Of a DNA stretch of 64,000 bases, positions 37,049 to 45,564 are shown one piece after another. The translations under genes were made by a program, and so were the position numbers. The notes below the pieces were generated by a model. The model was given only the letters and a program-made list of their open reading frames with translations. It was not told where the DNA came from and did no database searches. Numbering within the stretch: the stretch's first letter is position 1; every line of letters starts with the position of its first letter. This DNA comes from JAJVID01 sp050247435 (lineage in GTDB: Bacteria > Acidobacteriota > Blastocatellia > RBC074), in assembly GCA_050247435.1 (NCBI GenBank), contig JBFWUF010000009.1:62001-126000 (forward strand), in the 5' to 3' direction.

Positions 37049-37930
37049 TCAGAGCGTGAAGACGAAAATCAAGGTGCCCTGATGCCTCACCGGCTTGCCA
37101 TCAAGCAGCGTCGGCTTGAAAACCCATTTCATGGCGGCTTCTTCCGCAGACAGGCGGAGCATCGGATTGCCGCTGACCGCCTTCGCCTCAATCACGCGCC
37201 CGGTTTCGTCAATGACGATCTCAACCTGAACCTCGCCCGAAGCGTTGATCTGTCTGGCGGACGACGGATAAATCGGCGTCACTCTGGTTACAGTTTCGCC
37301 GACAGAAACGCCTTTCGACACCCTGAAGCCATCGCCTGGTTTAGGAGGAAAAGTTTCCTCGCCCACCCCGACTGACATTGTTTTTGGTGGAGCGATCAAC
37401 GCGGGCGATCCGGCGATGTGAAGCCTCGGAGATTTGGTCGTTTGTCCCCCTGGCAGCGCAATGGTTTTCACCCGGGGCGTCGGAAATGGCGCCCGCAGCA
37501 GTCGCGGCAAAGCGCCCAATCTCTGCACGCTTCGGAACTGATCACCATCTTCGATGACAGCGAGGTGGAATTTAGTCTCAGGCGACAGCGCCAGACTGCC
37601 CAGCCTGAAAGAGCCGACGAGAATCTGCGCCACGACCTTCCGCTCGTTGGGCAGGATAGCCGTCGCTTCGACACAGGCTGGAATGTCCTGCTCGGCGCCG
37701 GAGGCCGCTCCGGCCTGCTCAATGCATTCCGTCAGACTCCAGGCCACGCCGGATTGCGGGCCTACGATTTGATTAAACCAGTTTCCGAAAGGCCTCGCGG
37801 GCAACGCGGAGTCGTATTGAGAAACAGGCGTCTGCTGAACACGAGCCACTACCTTGCTTTCCAACGCGGGGTCTTGCGCGGCGCCGCCGATAAGCATCGC
37901 CGCCGCGATCGCTGTGGGGAATGCGTTCAT
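37049..37930 (-). CDS. TonB C-terminal domain protein
   Basis: A 293-residue protein with a short hydrophobic N-terminus (MNAFPTAIAAAMLIGG) that probably acts as a signal peptide. The middle is without recognisable domains. The last 85 residues form a TonB C-terminal domain: VTPIYPSSARQINASGEVQVE, DETGRVIEAKAVSGNP and the final VKF-type strand. It lacks a long periplasm-spanning Pro/Lys linker, so it is not an obvious energy transducer. It lies 6 nt downstream of cdd. Confidence 0.8.
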   Translation of the reverse strand: MNAFPTAIAAAMLIGGAAQDPALESKVVARVQQTPVSQYDSALPARPFGNWFNQIVGPQSGVAWSLTECIEQAGAASGAEQDIPACVEATAILPNERKVVAQILVGSFRLGSLALSPETKFHLAVIEDGDQFRSVQRLGALPRLLRAPFPTPRVKTIALPGGQTTKSPRLHIAGSPALIAPPKTMSVGVGEETFPPKPGDGFRVSKGVSVGETVTRVTPIYPSSARQINASGEVQVEIVIDETGRVIEAKAVSGNPMLRLSAEEAAMKWVFKPTLLDGKPVRHQGTLIFVFTL

Positions 37931-37936
37931 AAGGTC

Positions 37937-38344
37937 TCAGAAGAAACTCTGATCGAACGGGGCAGGCAACAACTCGGACGCCTTTCTGATCTCCACCTGG
38001 CCGCGCAGGTTAGCCATCACAACTTCCGCCTCTCCGCCGCACAACTCGAAGATCACCTGACGACAATTCCCGCACGGCGGAATGGGGTCGCTGGTATCGG
38101 CAACCACCGCTATGCGGGCGAAATCACGCGCGCCTTCGGAGACCGCTTTGGCCAGCGCCACCTGCTCGGCGCAAAGCGTCGAGCCGTAGCTGGAATTTTC
38201 AACGTTGCAGCCCGTGAACACGCGGCCATCGGCGCATTCGACCACCGCGCCGACTTTGAAGTTGGAGTAAGGCGCGCGGGCATATTCTCGCGCCTGCCGA
38301 GCCAGTTCGATCAGTTCGTTTAAAGGTGTTGCTTGCAAATCCAT
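37937..38344 (-). CDS. cdd: Cytidine deaminase
   Basis: A 135-residue homotetramer-type cytidine deaminase that converts cytidine and deoxycytidine to uridine and deoxyuridine. The zinc site is made by CAEQ (catalytic Glu) and PCGNCRQ; the substrate-binding FTGCNVENSSYG is intact. It lies between udk and a TonB-C gene. The ATG has no Shine-Dalgarno; instead a palindrome arm lies 9 nt upstream. Confidence 0.95.
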   Translation of the reverse strand: MDLQATPLNELIELARQAREYARAPYSNFKVGAVVECADGRVFTGCNVENSSYGSTLCAEQVALAKAVSEGARDFARIAVVADTSDPIPPCGNCRQVIFELCGGEAEVVMANLRGQVEIRKASELLPAPFDQSFF

Positions 38345-38353
38345 TTTTGGGGC

Positions 38354-38391
38354 GTGGGGAGTGGTGAAAGATATTGTTTCCCACTCCCCAC
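38354..38391. repeat. Short palindrome between udk and cdd
   Basis: The arms GTGGGGAGTGG (38354-38364) and CCACTCCCCAC (38381-38391) pair perfectly, extended by GAAA/TTTC with one bulge. It begins right after the udk stop and ends 9 nt before the cdd start, so it lies within the presumed transcript. Confidence 0.8.
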
Positions 38392-39021
38392 CTATGATTT
38401 CACTCCCGATAGCTCCCGCTGCAATTGCGCGCGGATTTTACCAGAGATCAAATCAATTCCGACTTCGTTGTAACCGCCTTCGGGAATGACCACGTCGGCA
38501 AAACGCTTTGACGGTTCGACGAATTGTTCGTGCATGGGGCGGACGGTGTCGAGGTATTGTTTGATCACCGATTCGACCGTGCGGCCACGTTCTTGAACGT
38601 CGCGTTGCAATCGGCGGATGAAGCGCAGATCGTCGGCGGTGTCCACGAAAATCTTGATGTCCATCAGTTCGCGCAACGCCGCGTCAACGAAGATCAGGAT
38701 GCCTTCGAGGATCAAAATCGGTTTCGGTTCGATGTGGATCGTCTCGTTCTTTCGCGAATGGATGGAGAAATCGTAGACGGGCACTTCAACCGGCTCGCCA
38801 GCGCGCAAGGCCTTCACGTGATTGATGAACAGGTCGTTGTCCAGCGCGTCGGGGTGATCGAAGTTGATCCGGTGCCGCAACTCGACCGGCATGTCGCCGA
38901 GGTTGCGGTAATAACTGTCCTGCTGCAAAAATATCACGCACTCATCCTTGACGTTTTCCAGGATGCGCCGCGCGACAGTTGTTTTGCCCGACCCCGTACC
39001 GCCGCAGATTCCGATGATCAT
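38392..39021 (-). CDS. udk: Uridine kinase
   Basis: A 209-residue kinase that phosphorylates uridine and cytidine to UMP and CMP. The P-loop GICGGTGSGKTT is at the N-terminus and is followed by QQDSYYRNL, NFDHPDALDNDL, YDFSIHSRK and FVDTADDLRFIRRLQRD, all as in Udk. The stop of punA is 3 nt upstream of its ATG, so the two are co-transcribed. Confidence 0.95.
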   Translation of the reverse strand: MIIGICGGTGSGKTTVARRILENVKDECVIFLQQDSYYRNLGDMPVELRHRINFDHPDALDNDLFINHVKALRAGEPVEVPVYDFSIHSRKNETIHIEPKPILILEGILIFVDAALRELMDIKIFVDTADDLRFIRRLQRDVQERGRTVESVIKQYLDTVRPMHEQFVEPSKRFADVVIPEGGYNEVGIDLISGKIRAQLQRELSGVKS

Positions 39022-39024
39022 CCG

Positions 39025-39855
39025 TTATAACCTCGCAACGATTTGCGACAACAGTTCGCAGAATTGTTTGCTCACGCGCTGCCCCATTTCCATCACTTCG
39101 GCGTGATTGATCGGGCCGTCCTCGATTCCGGCTGCGGCGTTGGTGATCAGCGAAACGCCGAGCGTCTTCATTCCCATCTGCTTCGCGACAATCGCTTCAG
39201 GGACAGTAGACATTCCGACCGCGTCCGCGCCAAGAATCTGCATCATCCGTATCTCCGCCGGAGTTTCGTAATTCGGCCCCTGCAAGGCCATGTAAACGCC
39301 CTCGCGCAGGCTCAATCCGATCTCGGACGCGACCTCTTTCGCGATCCGCCGATACTCTCTTGAATAGACTTCGGTCATATCGGGGAAACGTTCGCCGAGC
39401 CGTTTGTCGTGCTTACCTCGCAGCGGACTGATCATCATCAGGTTGATGTGATCGCGGATGAGCATGAAATCGCCTTGCTTGAAGTCCGGATTGACGCCTC
39501 CGGCGGCGTTTGTCAGCGCGAGCTTTTTCAACCCCATCGCTCCGAACGCGCGGATCGGCAACGTGACTTCATCAAGCGAATAGCCTTCGTAGTAATGAAA
39601 CCTCCCCTGCATCACCGCGACGTTTATCGCCGCTGACGGAAGTTGGCCGACAATCAGCCGTCCCGAATGGCCTTCGACGGTCGAACGCGCGAAATCGGGA
39701 ATCTCTTCGTAAGGAATGATGATGTTGTCTTCCAGCGTTTCGGCAAAAGCGCCGAGTCCCGATCCGAGCACGACAGCCACGTCAATTTCTCTCGTGATTC
39801 GTTCACGGATGAACCGCGCGGACGTCTGTGCGCGGTCGAAAATCGAAGTTGACAT
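39025..39855 (-). CDS. punA: Purine nucleoside phosphorylase
   Basis: A 276-residue trimeric-type (low-molecular-mass) purine nucleoside phosphorylase that splits inosine or guanosine with phosphate. Motifs include VVLGSGLGAFAETLED, the phosphate-binding STVEGHSGRLIVG, MQGRFHYYEGY, LTNAAGGVNPDF and MSTVPEAIVA. A weak GGGAGAG lies upstream of the ATG. It lies between the ABC permease genes and udk in the salvage run. Confidence 0.94.
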   Translation of the reverse strand: MSTSIFDRAQTSARFIRERITREIDVAVVLGSGLGAFAETLEDNIIIPYEEIPDFARSTVEGHSGRLIVGQLPSAAINVAVMQGRFHYYEGYSLDEVTLPIRAFGAMGLKKLALTNAAGGVNPDFKQGDFMLIRDHINLMMISPLRGKHDKRLGERFPDMTEVYSREYRRIAKEVASEIGLSLREGVYMALQGPNYETPAEIRMMQILGADAVGMSTVPEAIVAKQMGMKTLGVSLITNAAAGIEDGPINHAEVMEMGQRVSKQFCELLSQIVARL

Positions 39856-39894
39856 TATGAATCCACTCTCCCTCTTTTATCTTATCTACCTTTT

Positions 39895-40830
39895 TTACTC
39901 TTTCGCGTATGCTACGCCCAGAGCCTTCGGCGGCGTCGAGCGTCCGATCAACCCGGCCAGCACCACCATCGTCAAAACGTACGGAATCATTTGAATGAAC
40001 TGGTTGGGAATATTGACCGTGCCCTGCATGCGGATCGCGACCGCTTCGGCGAAACCGAAGAATATACAGGCCAGCATCGCGCCCACCGGGTGCCATTTGC
40101 CGAAAATCAGCGCGGCCAACGCGATGAATCCGCGCCCAGCGGTCATGTTGCGTGTGAAGAGCGAATTCTGGCCGATTGACAGATAAGCGCCGCCGAGCGC
40201 GGTCAGCGCGCCCGAAATCAAGACTCCCGCGTAACGCATCCTGTTGATGCCCACTCCCGCAGTGTCCGCCGCTTCGGGATTTTCGCCGACGGCGCGCAGC
40301 CGCAATCCGAACCGGGTGCGGTAAATTACATAAGCCGTCGCCGCGACGAGAATGAACGCGAGATAGACCAGTGGTTTCTGATTGAATATCGAAGCGAGCA
40401 CCGGCGAAGTTTGCGAATCGAAGATCGGCGCGTCGGGCAACGTCTGATCGCGGGGCAATTGCGGCGTCGCTCCGGTTGATTCAAAGAACGCGCCTGACAG
40501 CAGCGCGGGCACGCCCAGGAACAAAATGTTTATCGCAGTGCCGCTGACAACCTGATCGGCGCGATAGTTAATCGTCGCCACGGCATGCAACGCCGCAACC
40601 ATCAATCCGGCGACCACCGCAGCCAGCAATCCAATCCAGGGATTGTGCGTGAAGACCGTGACGACTGCGGCGGTGAAGGCTCCGGCCAGCATCATCCCCT
40701 CAAGCGCAATGTTGATCACGCCCGCGCGTTCGGAATACAGCCCGCCGAGCGCCGCCAGGATCAGCGGCGTCGAGAGCCTGATCGTCGAGGCAATCAGCGT
40801 GTAGTTGAAAATATCTCGCACGTTGTTCAA
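39895..40830 (-). CDS. Nucleoside-type ABC transporter permease
   Basis: A 311-residue permease of the BPD_transp_2 family, resembling the NupQ/YufQ subunit of nucleoside importers: LGGLYSERAGVINIALEGMMLAGAF near the N-terminus is split by the first membrane segments, and GENPEAADTAGVGINRMRYAG is the cytoplasmic coupling region. It has about eight membrane segments. Translation appears to begin at a TTG (40830) close behind a GGGGGA run. It is 12 nt after the partner permease. Confidence 0.88.
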   Translation of the reverse strand: MNNVRDIFNYTLIASTIRLSTPLILAALGGLYSERAGVINIALEGMMLAGAFTAAVVTVFTHNPWIGLLAAVVAGLMVAALHAVATINYRADQVVSGTAINILFLGVPALLSGAFFESTGATPQLPRDQTLPDAPIFDSQTSPVLASIFNQKPLVYLAFILVAATAYVIYRTRFGLRLRAVGENPEAADTAGVGINRMRYAGVLISGALTALGGAYLSIGQNSLFTRNMTAGRGFIALAALIFGKWHPVGAMLACIFFGFAEAVAIRMQGTVNIPNQFIQMIPYVLTMVVLAGLIGRSTPPKALGVAYAKE

Positions 40831-40842
40831 TCCCCCTGAAAA

Positions 40843-41952
40843 TCAGGCGGTCTTTTTCGCCAACGCAGGAAAGAGTCGCGTAAGTTGACCGCGAAAAAAC
40901 ATCTCCATCGCCACGAACAGGATGATAATCGCCTGCAGCACTTGTACCAGGTCCTTCGACACTTTATCGGTGAAGATGTCCACAAACAGCCCACCACGAT
41001 TGAGCGCACCGAACAACAACGCCGCAAGCACAACGCCGACTGGGTGGCTGCGACCTAGCAGCGCTACCGCGATGCCCGCGAAACCGTAGCCAGGCGAAAA
41101 ATCGTGATAATAACGGTAGCGATAACCGAGCACTTCGTTGACGCCGACCAGTCCAGCCAACGCTCCCGATAGCGCCATCGCCAGCACAATCTGTTTACTC
41201 ACGCTGATGCCACCGTATTCCGCCGCCGACGGATTTGAACCGACGGCGCGAATCTCGTATCCCCATTTCGTCCGCCACAAGAAAACCCAGACCACAAACG
41301 CCGCGAGCAGAGCGAGCAGAAATGAGATGTTCAGAGGGATGCGTTGTGGAAAGTTGACGCCAAGCGGAGTGAGCAAGGTGGAAAACCGGGCAATGTGCGA
41401 TTGATCCGCGATGGGCACGGTCTGCATGATCGGGTCGCCTTGAGCCTTGTAAAACTGCTGCGTCAGGTAACTGACCAAACCGACCGCGATGAAGTTCATC
41501 ATGATCGTGTTGATGACTTCGTGCGAACCGAAACGCGCCTTGAGTAATCCTGGAACCGCGCCCCACACGGCGCCAGCCAGCATCGCGGCAATCATCGCCA
41601 TCGGGATCAAAACGGCTCCGGGAAATTTGGCAAAGGTGATTCCGACCCAGGCGGCGGCGAACGCGCCCACATACAATTGTCCTTCCGCCCCAATATTCAG
41701 CAAGCCGCATTTGAAGGCCAGCGCTACAGCCAAGCCGGTGAAGATCAGCGGCGTCGCCTGAAAGAGCGTGTATCCCCAGTTGTCGAACGTGAAATTACCC
41801 AGCGCGTCGAACAGCCCGAACGCGCTCGATACCAGGAGGCGATAAACTTTTACCGGGCTGTCGCCAATGGCAAGCACGATCACGCCACCGATGACGAACG
41901 CCGCCATAACGGCAATTAGCGGAAAGAGCAATTCGCGCAGGAGAGTTTTCAT
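40843..41952 (-). CDS. Nucleoside-type ABC transporter permease
   Basis: A 369-residue permease resembling NupP/YufP, with about nine or ten membrane segments. Family features are FTGLAVALAFKCGLLNIGAE in the second segment and AVGSNPSAAEYGGISVSK in the coupling loop. It forms the membrane pore with the following permease. The ATP-binding and lipoprotein subunits normally encoded next to these genes are absent here. First gene of the nine-gene minus-strand run. Confidence 0.88.
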   Translation of the reverse strand: MKTLLRELLFPLIAVMAAFVIGGVIVLAIGDSPVKVYRLLVSSAFGLFDALGNFTFDNWGYTLFQATPLIFTGLAVALAFKCGLLNIGAEGQLYVGAFAAAWVGITFAKFPGAVLIPMAMIAAMLAGAVWGAVPGLLKARFGSHEVINTIMMNFIAVGLVSYLTQQFYKAQGDPIMQTVPIADQSHIARFSTLLTPLGVNFPQRIPLNISFLLALLAAFVVWVFLWRTKWGYEIRAVGSNPSAAEYGGISVSKQIVLAMALSGALAGLVGVNEVLGYRYRYYHDFSPGYGFAGIAVALLGRSHPVGVVLAALLFGALNRGGLFVDIFTDKVSKDLVQVLQAIIILFVAMEMFFRGQLTRLFPALAKKTA

Positions 41953-42142
41953 TTCCAGGCAAACCTAAAGACGAGCAGACGCGAGCAGGCGACAATGACG
42001 TGACGCCTTCAATCTCCTCATTCTGTGACTGAAAAAATGCAAGACGTTAATGGACAAAATGAATGCGCCAGAGAAGTATCACGCGACGCAAGAGGCGTCA
42101 AGACTTAGACCGTTCGCGGCTTACCCTCGTTCGATAATGCGC

Positions 42143-42173
42143 AAAAAAGGCGAGCGACTCATCGCTCGCCTTT
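42143..42173 (-). terminator. Intrinsic terminator of the first tyrosine phosphatase gene
   Basis: A perfect 12-bp stem AAAGGCGAGCGA/TCGCTCGCCTTT (42146-42157 with 42162-42173) with loop CTCA. On the minus strand it is followed by T6. It lies 25 nt after the stop of the gene ending at 42199. Confidence 0.9.
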
Positions 42174-42198
42174 CCTCAAGTTCCTGATCGAAATTGTT

Positions 42199-42870
42199 TC
42201 AGTTGTCTTGCCCCGCTTCAGACACCTTTCTCGCTCTCGATGCTGGCGTAGACGGCGCCGCTCGCTTCGCCGTCATTCTGCTGTAGTAGTCGAAGACATA
42301 ATCTTTCATATCGCCGTATCCCCATCTCGAATAGAACTTAAAATCCTTCATCTCGCCATAGGCTTGTCTGGCGTTCCATCCATCCATCTCCATTCTGTAA
42401 ACCGCGAGCAGCACGCCCGTTCGATGACGCCCTCCGGCGCAATGAACGAAGACCGGCCAGTTATTCTGATCGTTCACCACTTGCAGAAATTGATCGGACT
42501 CTTGGGTCGTTGGTGGCCGCTTTGCATTCAATCTCATATTGATGTACTGCAATCCGGCGCTTTGCGCCGACCGGCGAGCGTATTTTTCTGGTTCTTCACG
42601 CAGGTCTATAACCGTTTTGATCCCGAGCGCCGCCAATTGTCCATACTCATCATCATCCGGCTGTCCTCCGCGATAGATGTGATCATTCAGTTTGCCGAAG
42701 TTTTTTACATCACACCCTTCGACAGCGTCCCGTTTGTCTCTTTTACCGTCAAACGCCGCGTTTGTGGCGTTGGCCAGCGAAAGAATCAAGGCGATTGCCG
42801 CGCCTGCGGCAAAGACTCGGTTGAATAAGGGATGCTTTACCCCAAACAGGGAAAGATATTGCAACTTCAT
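42199..42870 (-). CDS. Exported dual-specificity-type protein tyrosine phosphatase
   Basis: A 223-residue phosphatase with an N-terminal hydrophobic segment (about 16-37) that is a signal peptide or anchor. The catalytic P-loop is VHCAGGRHRTG (Cys-x5-Arg), with the general acid region before it and IYRGGQPDDDEYGQLAALGI marking the DSP fold start. AGAGG precedes the ATG. A paralog lies immediately upstream, and a strong terminator follows. Extracytoplasmic location of such a phosphatase is unusual; the substrate might be a phospho-sugar, a phospholipid or a peptide. Confidence 0.88.
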   Translation of the reverse strand: MKLQYLSLFGVKHPLFNRVFAAGAAIALILSLANATNAAFDGKRDKRDAVEGCDVKNFGKLNDHIYRGGQPDDDEYGQLAALGIKTVIDLREEPEKYARRSAQSAGLQYINMRLNAKRPPTTQESDQFLQVVNDQNNWPVFVHCAGGRHRTGVLLAVYRMEMDGWNARQAYGEMKDFKFYSRWGYGDMKDYVFDYYSRMTAKRAAPSTPASRARKVSEAGQDN

Positions 42871-42964
42871 CGTATACCTCTTTTGAGTTGTGAATTGTTC
42901 GGGATGCGTTTGGGGAGCAATGAATGCTTGAACACCTATTGCTCAAATTGGGAAGGGGAACGCC

Positions 42965-42993
42965 GAAGGGCGCTACCTGGAGAAGCGCCCTTC
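42965..42993. terminator. Hairpin between the two phosphatase genes
   Basis: A perfect 9-bp stem GAAGGGCGC/GCGCCCTTC (42965-42973 with 42985-42993) with an 11-nt loop. No T-run follows on the minus strand, so it may be only an attenuator or a partial terminator. Confidence 0.45.
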
Positions 42994-43011
42994 TTAAACA
43001 GCCTGTCCAAC

Positions 43012-43686
43012 TTAGTTGATCGAGTCTGCGATCTGGAGTTCAGTCTGTTTGTTATTCAGGTTGCGATAGTAATCGAAGACGAAGGTCTTCATGGCCTTAT
43101 GGCCCCACCGAGTGTAGAAATCGTAGTCCTTCATTTCCTCATAAGCGCGGTTAATATCCCAGCCCTGGTTCGTCATGCGAAACACGGCGGTCATTGCGCC
43201 AGTTCGATGCCGTCCGCCAGCGCAATGCACATAAACCGGCCAATTCTCTTTGTCATTAACCAGTGTCAGAAACTTCGGCGCCGAATCGGGCGCGGGATAA
43301 TCCTTATCGCTCATCGGAAAGTTGATATATTTCAGCCCCGCTTGTTCGGCCAATGTCTTCGCGTAATCTTTTGGATTGTCGCGCAGATCAATAATCGTTT
43401 TCACGCCAATGGCGGCGAGTTGATTGTACTCTACGCCTTTGGGCTGCGCGCCGCGATAGTAAAAGTCCGTTACTTTACCGAAGTTATCAACCTCAACTGT
43501 GACGTCACTAGTTCTGGAGTCTGATCTGGACTTCTCGTACCTGTGATCGTAGCTTGCGAGAGAAACCGCGCCGAAGGCGAGAATCAATGATCCTGCAATA
43601 AGTGATATGCGCGCTTTCGCGGAAATGACTTTCGTTACTGGCGAGAAAACTGGTCGAAGATTCTTAGTCTTATTATTTATACTCAT
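43012..43686 (-). CDS. Exported dual-specificity-type protein tyrosine phosphatase, paralog
   Basis: A 224-residue paralog of the downstream phosphatase with the same layout: hydrophobic segment about 25-45, then DNFGKVTDFYYRGAQPKGVEY (here shown as one block of the fold start), TIIDLRDN and the P-loop VHCAGGRHRTG followed by AVFRMTNQGW. The two proteins clearly share ancestry through a tandem duplication but have diverged in the N- and C-terminal parts. They are separated by 141 nt containing a hairpin. Role unknown. Confidence 0.88.
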   Translation of the reverse strand: MSINNKTKNLRPVFSPVTKVISAKARISLIAGSLILAFGAVSLASYDHRYEKSRSDSRTSDVTVEVDNFGKVTDFYYRGAQPKGVEYNQLAAIGVKTIIDLRDNPKDYAKTLAEQAGLKYINFPMSDKDYPAPDSAPKFLTLVNDKENWPVYVHCAGGRHRTGAMTAVFRMTNQGWDINRAYEEMKDYDFYTRWGHKAMKTFVFDYYRNLNNKQTELQIADSIN

Positions 43687-43935
43687 TTTGCTAGTCCCGT
43701 TGAGAACCTACCGCCTCGCGTTCTCTGCTTGTGCGGCGGGTTGAGTATTCAGTTTTTCTTCAACTCGTTATTGCTCGATCACGAATGTGACCGGTTATTG
43801 TTTAAGGGCGACGCTGGGATGATACGCATTGTCAGGTGGGATGTCCAGCGAAATTCAAAATTCTGGATAATTCATTTTTTTGAACGCGCGTGATTTAAAT
43901 TTCAGAATGTGAAGGCTTTGTATAAAGGCGCCATT

Positions 43936-44805
43936 TTAAAGATCGCGTGAATTGATACTGGCTATAGCGCCATCGGCTGCGATAACCAGGTAGGGGTCAT
44001 TAGATTGTGTGGCGTCTCGCAAAGCTTCGATTACCTTGGCATCCTGCCGCTCCGCTATTCGTCCAAGCGCCTGAGCGGCTTCGCGACGAACTTCCTGCGA
44101 CTTATCGCGTGTCAACGCCTCAAGCAGCGGATCAATCGAATCACGACCGCCGATTCGGCCAAGCCCACGAGCCGCCTGGCTGCGAGCAAACGCGTCCTCG
44201 TCTTTGCCACGCCGCCGCAATACTTCGGCCAACGCTTGCGCAACCGCCGCATCGCCATTCTCAGCCAGAGCGTAAGCAGCCGCAGCCCGCAATTCAGAGT
44301 TTCTGTCCTTGAGAAATGGAATCAGCGCCGACCTGGCTTGCGGTTGAGAATAACGAGCTAACGCATAAATGATCGCCTTACGCACCGCGCCCTCTCGCTC
44401 TTTTCCGAGTGCGGTTGTCAGCGCCAGGACGATATCGCTGTCACTCTGATTCCCGCCTCTAATCGCCAGCACCCTGGCGGAAAGAGCGCGAACGACCGGG
44501 GATGAGTCTTGTTGAAGAGAGTTACTCAGAGCGGCAATGATGGAGGTATCAGTCGAAACAGGCGCGTCCTGCCAGAGCGCTCCGATTCGCGCGATTGCGT
44601 CAAGACGTTGCTCCTCATCGCCCGAAGACAGGCGCGACAATAATTCTTTCCACAATGGATCAGACTGCCGGCTCGCCTCCTGTCCCAAAACTTCAGCAGA
44701 CAGCAGACAGGATAACAGCACAATCCAGGAGAATCGCTTAAAGAGCCACTGAACTGAACCAAGCGGCAATCGCAGTCTGTTTTCGATCATCATCTGCGTT
44801 CGCAT
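43936..44805 (-). CDS. Exported HEAT-repeat protein
   Basis: A protein of about 289 residues with a hydrophobic signal segment (WIVLLSCLLSAEVLGQ) and then six or seven HEAT/armadillo-like helical repeats, with recurrent ALxxxLxDxxxxVRxxAAxALG patterns (for example EVRREAAQALGRI). Such solenoids bind proteins. The frame is open to 44898 but that part overlaps the small gene upstream, so the ATG at 44805 is preferred; ATGs at 44793 and 44790 are also possible. No Shine-Dalgarno is visible. Confidence 0.82.
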   Translation of the reverse strand: MRTQMMIENRLRLPLGSVQWLFKRFSWIVLLSCLLSAEVLGQEASRQSDPLWKELLSRLSSGDEEQRLDAIARIGALWQDAPVSTDTSIIAALSNSLQQDSSPVVRALSARVLAIRGGNQSDSDIVLALTTALGKEREGAVRKAIIYALARYSQPQARSALIPFLKDRNSELRAAAAYALAENGDAAVAQALAEVLRRRGKDEDAFARSQAARGLGRIGGRDSIDPLLEALTRDKSQEVRREAAQALGRIAERQDAKVIEALRDATQSNDPYLVIAADGAIASINSRDL

Positions 44806-44836
44806 TATCGAAATCGTTGTGAACAACCCTTGAACT

Positions 44837-45121
44837 TTAACGGTAACGATGAATTGACGCTTTAACTTCCGCTCTCCTACGAACGGACTCCCACTCAAAC
44901 ACTTGCCGCGCCCGGCGATTTTCGCGAGCCGAACTAAGCAATATCAGCAATTCATCTTCAGATGTTTGAGAGGGTGTTTGAGGAGACGTTTCGGGGTTGG
45001 TATCACCGCGCTTGCCCTTTTCCAGGGTTGCAAGGTACTTGAGGAGTTCTGTGATCTCGTTTTCAGAGAGATTGTTCAGCTTGGAGAGAAGTTTTTCGCG
45101 GTTGGTCAGTCGCTTGCTCAT
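44837..45121 (-). CDS. Small hydrophilic protein, unknown
   Basis: A 94-residue protein with a predicted helical N-terminus (LSENEITELLKYLATLEKGK), a Thr/Ser/Pro/Gln-rich linker (about 40-55) and a basic helical C-terminus (SARENRRARQVFEWESVRRR). AAGGAGG lies 5 nt before the ATG, which supports a real gene. It precedes the HEAT-repeat gene by 31 nt and is probably co-transcribed with it. I do not recognise the family. Confidence 0.65.
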   Translation of the reverse strand: MSKRLTNREKLLSKLNNLSENEITELLKYLATLEKGKRGDTNPETSPQTPSQTSEDELLILLSSARENRRARQVFEWESVRRRAEVKASIHRYR

Positions 45122-45298
45122 GTTGCCTCCTTGTCAGCAAGCGACTACTTCAGGGAGATGCCGTCATCAGCTACATCGCTTGCCGTATTTTTTTGCCGCG
45201 CCCACAGCGCGCGTTTGCATCTTGATCATATCGAAGGGAAACCGTTACCTCTGAACCGAAATGGTTGAAACGAGTTTAATCGCCAGGAGTTCATTGCA

Positions 45299-45457
45299 AT
45301 GACCGATCCTAACGTTGCAGGAATCGGCGGTTGCAGCTTTGATGCAACGACCGGATCATATTACGGCCTCTTTTTGAAAGCAAGGCGGAGCCCTGCAAGA
45401 TTGCTCTTCCAATTTCAGATCGGGTTCTTCAATGAACCTATTGGATTGACGCATTGA
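45299..45457 (+). CDS. Possible 52-residue small protein
   Basis: A short frame with AGGAG 9 nt before its ATG. The product has Gly/Ser-rich and aromatic residues and a basic middle (KARRSPARLL). Nothing else supports it, and codon use in so short a frame is not decisive. The rest of the 443-bp stretch 45122-45564 contains no other candidate; it should hold the promoters of the divergent small-protein and cytochrome genes. Confidence 0.3.
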   Translation: MTDPNVAGIGGCSFDATTGSYYGLFLKARRSPARLLFQFQIGFFNEPIGLTH

Positions 45458-45564
45458 GCACCGCGCTTTAATCTACCCATCGCGCCCCGAAGACGCACCC
45501 CGAACGTGCGCGGCCCCGAGCGTAAAGAGCTAAATGATTGACGAACCACTGGAGACCAAGGCGG

